Part shown: positions 60,743 to 64,000 of the stretch, piece by piece
Position numbering within the stretch: the stretch's first letter is position 1
Layout: each line of letters starts with the position of its first letter
Assembly (NCBI RefSeq): GCF_030409605.1
Contig: NZ_JAUFQG010000004.1
Location: 1,676,501-1,740,500 of the forward strand
Source: Simiduia curdlanivorans
GTDB lineage: Bacteria > Pseudomonadota > Gammaproteobacteria > Pseudomonadales > Cellvibrionaceae
Direction of reading: 5' to 3'
Length of the DNA stretch: 64,000 bases
The notes under the pieces: model-generated
The model's input: the letters and a program-made list of their open reading frames with translations, nothing else
Told to the model about the DNA's origin: nothing
The model's database searches: none
Made by a program: the position numbers and the translations under genes

Positions 60743-62716
60743 TTAGTGGGCCTGTACCAGTGGCGTAGCACCGATATGCTGATCAATGAATTCAACCATT
60801 TTCTCTAAGCTGTTAAGTCGATGCTCACTGCTCATTAGATGGTGGTTTTCATCCTTTAATTCTATGAGTTGCACCGCCTTCTTTGCTGATCTTAGGTTGT
60901 CGTACATATCGTCCGATTGCTCGAACGGAACCGTTTCATCATTTTGCCCGTGAATTAAAAGAACCGGTGCCGTGAAGTTCTTAGCAAAGTTAACGGGCGA
61001 TAGGGCAGCGAGTTTCTTGTCGGTGGCTTCGCCTTTGACCATAAAGAGTTCGAAATAAGACACGATCCAATGGTTTTTCCCGTGCTTCTTGCGCTCGAAA
61101 TCTAACATGCCAGGAAGGTCGCTAACACCATTTAATGACACGATACAGCGGTAGAGATCTGGGGTGAAAGCCCCCGCGACCAGTGCGGCATAGCCGCCGT
61201 AACTAGCGCCTACCGTGCACACGCGAGTTTTATCCACAATGCCTTTGCGGATTAGAAATTCTAGGCTATCGGTTAGGTCGTCCTGCATTTTTTGACCCCA
61301 CTCGCCATAACCGGCGCTTAAATGCTTGGCGCCAAAACCATCTGAGCCTCTAAACTGTGGCTGTATTACCAAGTAGCCACGGCTTGCGAAGGCTTGTGCT
61401 AGCCAGTCAAATTCAATGCGATCGTAAGCTTGTGGGCCGCCATGGGGTAGCATGATGGCCGGCAAATTTTTCAGATCACCTGCTTTGTTGCGAGGGATGG
61501 TGAGTAGCATCGGTATGATTAAACCGTCGCGCGCTTTAAACGCCACGCGACCTATAGGGTTGACTTGCTCTGCTGCAATGTTAGGTCTCGCCGAGGCTAA
61601 AAAGCGTGGTGCTTCGCCGTCGCTGAACAGATAAAAATTACCCGATGAAGACGGGCCTTCTACGTAGATAACAAGATGCTTCCAATCATCGCTCCAGTCT
61701 TTTAGCCAAACCGACTGATCTGGAAATTTTTCGATAATGCTCTGCATTCTTTTATCGACTTTTGGGTCAAAGAATTTATAGCTAGGATTAAAACCGGAGT
61801 AGATGACGCCATGTGCAATACGGTTGATGTCGGTTAATACAGACTCTACGTCGGCGTCATCTCTTCCGAACAAATTGCGGGTGATAGCGCCATCTTGAAG
61901 TGATAGTGAGGAATAGATGGTGCGGCCAGTGTTTGGGTTTTCTTCTAACATTACCAAGGCTTTTTGATCTGGTGTCACACCGGTAAAGCTAACCCGCATA
62001 ATTTCTGATTCATCTTTGAATACGGTTACCCATTTGCCGTTTTGGTTGGCAATAATTTCGTGTTTATTGCTGGAATTGGAATAGACTTCTTGAGCGATGA
62101 GTTCACCGTTTGGGCTTACAAAATAATCGACGCTGTTGTTTCTTCCTTTCTTCATAATGCCGGGCCCCCTTGGTGAGGAAACCTTTACTTTCATCAAATG
62201 CAGGTTAGGTGACTGATCTGACTCTGTTTTACCGACAAAGGCGGGCATATAGAGGTACTTTTTATCGGGTGAAATTCCGACAATATTACCGAGACCTGAT
62301 TGACCCAAATAGATGCGATCACCCGGGGTGAGGAGTTGGCGAATATCACCCGACTTTACGTTCATCACAAAGGCTGTGCTCATGGCGAACTCATCCCGGT
62401 AACCCCAGAGACGTTTCAGCTGTGATGCCACTAATATCAATTCATTATCACTGATAAAATACATCCGTCTAGGCTGTGTGGATGACACATCGGCACCGCG
62501 GAGCATTTTGTTTTGGGTTAGAGAATAAACAATAACTTGGTCGCTGGTATTGTTCGTTTTTCGAAAAGCGATGATGTTACCGCTGGGAGAAATTGCTAAC
62601 ATTTGTATGGCAGGCAGTGTGCCGTAGTCAGCTAGTGCAGGTTCTTGAGCAATGGCCTTCGCGGCGAGAACGCCAAGTACAATTGAAAATATAATACGCG
62701 TTAAAGTCTGTGGCAT
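60743..62716 (-). CDS. Secreted S9 family prolyl oligopeptidase-like peptidase
   Basis: The 657-residue protein has a signal peptide (MPQTLTRIIFSIVLGVLAAKAIAQ, cleavage about residue 23), an N-terminal beta-propeller part (about 30-390) and a C-terminal alpha/beta hydrolase domain. The catalytic Ser is in VGASYGGYAAL, the Asp in HGQNDETVPFE and the His in KDENHHLMSSE. It is probably periplasmic and cleaves peptides after proline or other residues. It stands alone with 120 bp to the beta-CASP gene and may share no operon. Confidence 0.92.
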   Translation of the reverse strand: MPQTLTRIIFSIVLGVLAAKAIAQEPALADYGTLPAIQMLAISPSGNIIAFRKTNNTSDQVIVYSLTQNKMLRGADVSSTQPRRMYFISDNELILVASQLKRLWGYRDEFAMSTAFVMNVKSGDIRQLLTPGDRIYLGQSGLGNIVGISPDKKYLYMPAFVGKTESDQSPNLHLMKVKVSSPRGPGIMKKGRNNSVDYFVSPNGELIAQEVYSNSSNKHEIIANQNGKWVTVFKDESEIMRVSFTGVTPDQKALVMLEENPNTGRTIYSSLSLQDGAITRNLFGRDDADVESVLTDINRIAHGVIYSGFNPSYKFFDPKVDKRMQSIIEKFPDQSVWLKDWSDDWKHLVIYVEGPSSSGNFYLFSDGEAPRFLASARPNIAAEQVNPIGRVAFKARDGLIIPMLLTIPRNKAGDLKNLPAIMLPHGGPQAYDRIEFDWLAQAFASRGYLVIQPQFRGSDGFGAKHLSAGYGEWGQKMQDDLTDSLEFLIRKGIVDKTRVCTVGASYGGYAALVAGAFTPDLYRCIVSLNGVSDLPGMLDFERKKHGKNHWIVSYFELFMVKGEATDKKLAALSPVNFAKNFTAPVLLIHGQNDETVPFEQSDDMYDNLRSAKKAVQLIELKDENHHLMSSEHRLNSLEKMVEFIDQHIGATPLVQAH

Positions 62717-63078
62717 AAGTTACGTCCCTGTCGATGATGTCGCTCTGCTGAAATTTATTATGTTGGCGGTTACTTAACGAAGCTGATGACGAGCCAAATA
62801 GCGGGCTAGTTATTGGTCGTTTATCTTCCCGGTTGGCATTAGCCTAGGCCTTAACCCAGCATAAGCCTCTCTATTATCACTGGGCTAAATGTGGTTTAGT
62901 TCCATCTGAAAAAAATCGGCGCTATTGGTGCTAATAAGCCGAGTTGGATGATAGCGTTGCTTGAAATCAGTACGCAAGTAGCATTTTGTTCTTTAGCGCT
63001 TTTTATAGGCTGAAAGAGTAGCTGTCAGATAGCTTGGCGATGTTAGCAAAAGCTGCAGTGTTGGTGATGGATATGCGC
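62717..63078. other. Intergenic, nothing identified
   Basis: About 360 bp between the S9 peptidase and the LysR regulator. Both genes are on the minus strand, so this holds the peptidase promoter and the 3' end of the regulator transcript. I saw no clear ORF, hairpin or repeat. Confidence 0.5.
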
Positions 63079-64000
63079 TCAGCGATTCCCACCTGGGCGG
63101 CTTTGATTTTGTTGCGGGCTAGGCGTTTCGTTTTCCCACTCTGAGTGTTTACTAAAATAGGCCACAAGAAAATCGATAAAAGTTCTAACTCTGTGTGCGA
63201 CAAATCGGCTCGACGGGTAAACAGCGTAGAGCGCGCGCTCGGGCAAGGTGTACTCAGGTAATAAAACTGTCAACTTGCCTTGTTTTATATCTTGCCAGCA
63301 GATGAAGCGTGGTGAGCAGACGATGCCGTAACCTTGAACGGCCATGGCATTGAGGAAATCACCGTTGTTGGCCTTGAGTTTAGCCACCGAATCTATTTGG
63401 TGCAGGGTTTGATTTGGCCCTGTTAGCCACAGGGAGTTGAGGCTGGTGCCGGCATATTGCAGAAGCCGGTGTTGTTTTAATTGGTCTGGGTTGGTCGGTG
63501 TGCCCGCGTGTGCGAGATAACTCGGCGACGCGACTAAACATAAACTGATGGGCGCCAATTTGCGCGCTCTTAGGCTTGAGTCCGCGAGTTCGCCAATGCG
63601 CAGTGCTAGGTCCACCCCTGTCTCGATTAAATTCACGAAGCGATCGGAGAGATCCAGCTCAATGGCAAGCTCTGGGTGTAGCTTAGTGAACTGTTCGATA
63701 ACCGGCGCCAAATGCCCAACGCCAAAGGACAGGGGCGCCGCAATGCGCAAGGTGCCCCGCAATTGCTGGTCTTGTTGATTCACCGTTGCCTGTAACTCAG
63801 CGCTGGCATCGAGTAGCCGTAAGGCCTGCTCATAACAGCGTTGGCCAGCTTCGGTGAGGTGCCATTTACGGGTGGTGCGGGCGATTAGGCGGCTACCTAG
63901 ACGGGATTCAAGATCCGTTAGGCGCCGGCTCACCACCGATTTTGCTAACCCCAGTTGATCTGCGGCACGGCCAATGCCTCCGGCTTCGGCAATGCGGACA
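63079..64000 (-). CDS. LysR-family regulator, 5' end outside the window
   Basis: The frame continues without stop from a TGA at 63081 past the right edge. About 306 residues are visible, with the helix-turn-helix reading VRIAEAGGIGRAADQLGLAK and SVVSRRLTDLESRLG. The effector domain has the crgA/PA0477-like pattern (GTLRIAAPLSFGVGHLAPVI, SPSYLAHAGTPTNPDQL). The start codon lies beyond 64000, so the few N-terminal residues are missing. A GTG at 63936 is not the true start because the helix-turn-helix continues upstream. Its target genes are unknown. Confidence 0.9.
   Translation of the reverse strand, partial: VRIAEAGGIGRAADQLGLAKSVVSRRLTDLESRLGSRLIARTTRKWHLTEAGQRCYEQALRLLDASAELQATVNQQDQQLRGTLRIAAPLSFGVGHLAPVIEQFTKLHPELAIELDLSDRFVNLIETGVDLALRIGELADSSLRARKLAPISLCLVASPSYLAHAGTPTNPDQLKQHRLLQYAGTSLNSLWLTGPNQTLHQIDSVAKLKANNGDFLNAMAVQGYGIVCSPRFICWQDIKQGKLTVLLPEYTLPERALYAVYPSSRFVAHRVRTFIDFLVAYFSKHSEWENETPSPQQNQSRPGGNR

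Noticed and set aside
63936..64000. GTG 63936 as the start of the terminal LysR gene
   Set aside because: The helix-turn-helix sequence VRIAEAGGIGRAADQLGLAK continues upstream in frame to the window edge, so the true start lies outside.

Overview
The window reads as the chromosome of a free-living Gammaproteobacterium, probably marine and related to the Cellvibrionales/Spongiibacteraceae. The reasons are moderate GC, DUF2956 and DUF6172 genes, many TonB-dependent and sensor proteins, a Bkd complex and a DmdC-like acyl-CoA dehydrogenase. The assignment is inferred from protein families only. I saw no rRNA, tRNA, CRISPR array, phage or complete insertion sequence. Genes lie on both strands in short operons.

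1-5.6 kb: a partial membrane protein cut by the window edge, a possibly broken small gene, a DUF2956 protein, a YadG/YadH-type ABC exporter with its terminator, a serine/threonine kinase with a large unknown C-terminal part, and a membrane protein. 5.6-5.9 kb: a 293-bp palindrome-rich repeat inside a perfect 9-bp direct repeat. 6.0-11.1 kb: a PLP dehydratase, an HSDL2-like SDR, small proteins, YaiI, a PAS-GGDEF diguanylate cyclase, a DUF6172 protein and a small lipoprotein. 11.1-15.4 kb (minus): a TPP riboswitch followed by a TonB receptor, a thiamine-binding-type protein, PnuT and a ThiK-like kinase. Together they form a thiamine salvage operon.

15.4-21.5 kb: inverted heptamer arrays, the branched-chain 2-oxoacid dehydrogenase E1a-E1b-E2 operon (minus), gnd (plus), and a second, inverted 293-bp repeat copy apparently inserted in the gnd terminator. 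21.5-32.4 kb: a solute-binding protein, an M49-like metallopeptidase lipoprotein, an SPFH protein, a MazG-like protein lacking its first acidic pair, a large hybrid histidine kinase, two small exported proteins, purC and a prolyl-4-hydroxylase-like oxygenase. 32.4-37.9 kb: a Cus-type copper/silver efflux module (small His/Met/Cys-rich protein, CusB fused to two CusF-like domains, CusA), then a 15-unit heptamer array. 37.9-39.2 kb: a DUF1624 membrane protein and a truncated esterase.

39.3-51.6 kb is the most unusual neighbourhood. A TonB receptor lies divergent from an AraC regulator, followed by a class I-type HMG-CoA reductase, an MFS permease and an acyl-CoA ligase. Convergent to these are a thioesterase, an iron alcohol dehydrogenase and an acyl-CoA dehydrogenase, divergent from a LysR regulator. 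It looks like an uptake and CoA-linked metabolic locus for an unknown lipid or isoprenoid substrate. 51.7-64 kb: mgtE, a second giant hybrid kinase (CHASE-PAS-HK-REC-Hpt), a Na/Pi cotransporter and beta-CASP ribonuclease pair, an S9 peptidase and a partial LysR regulator.
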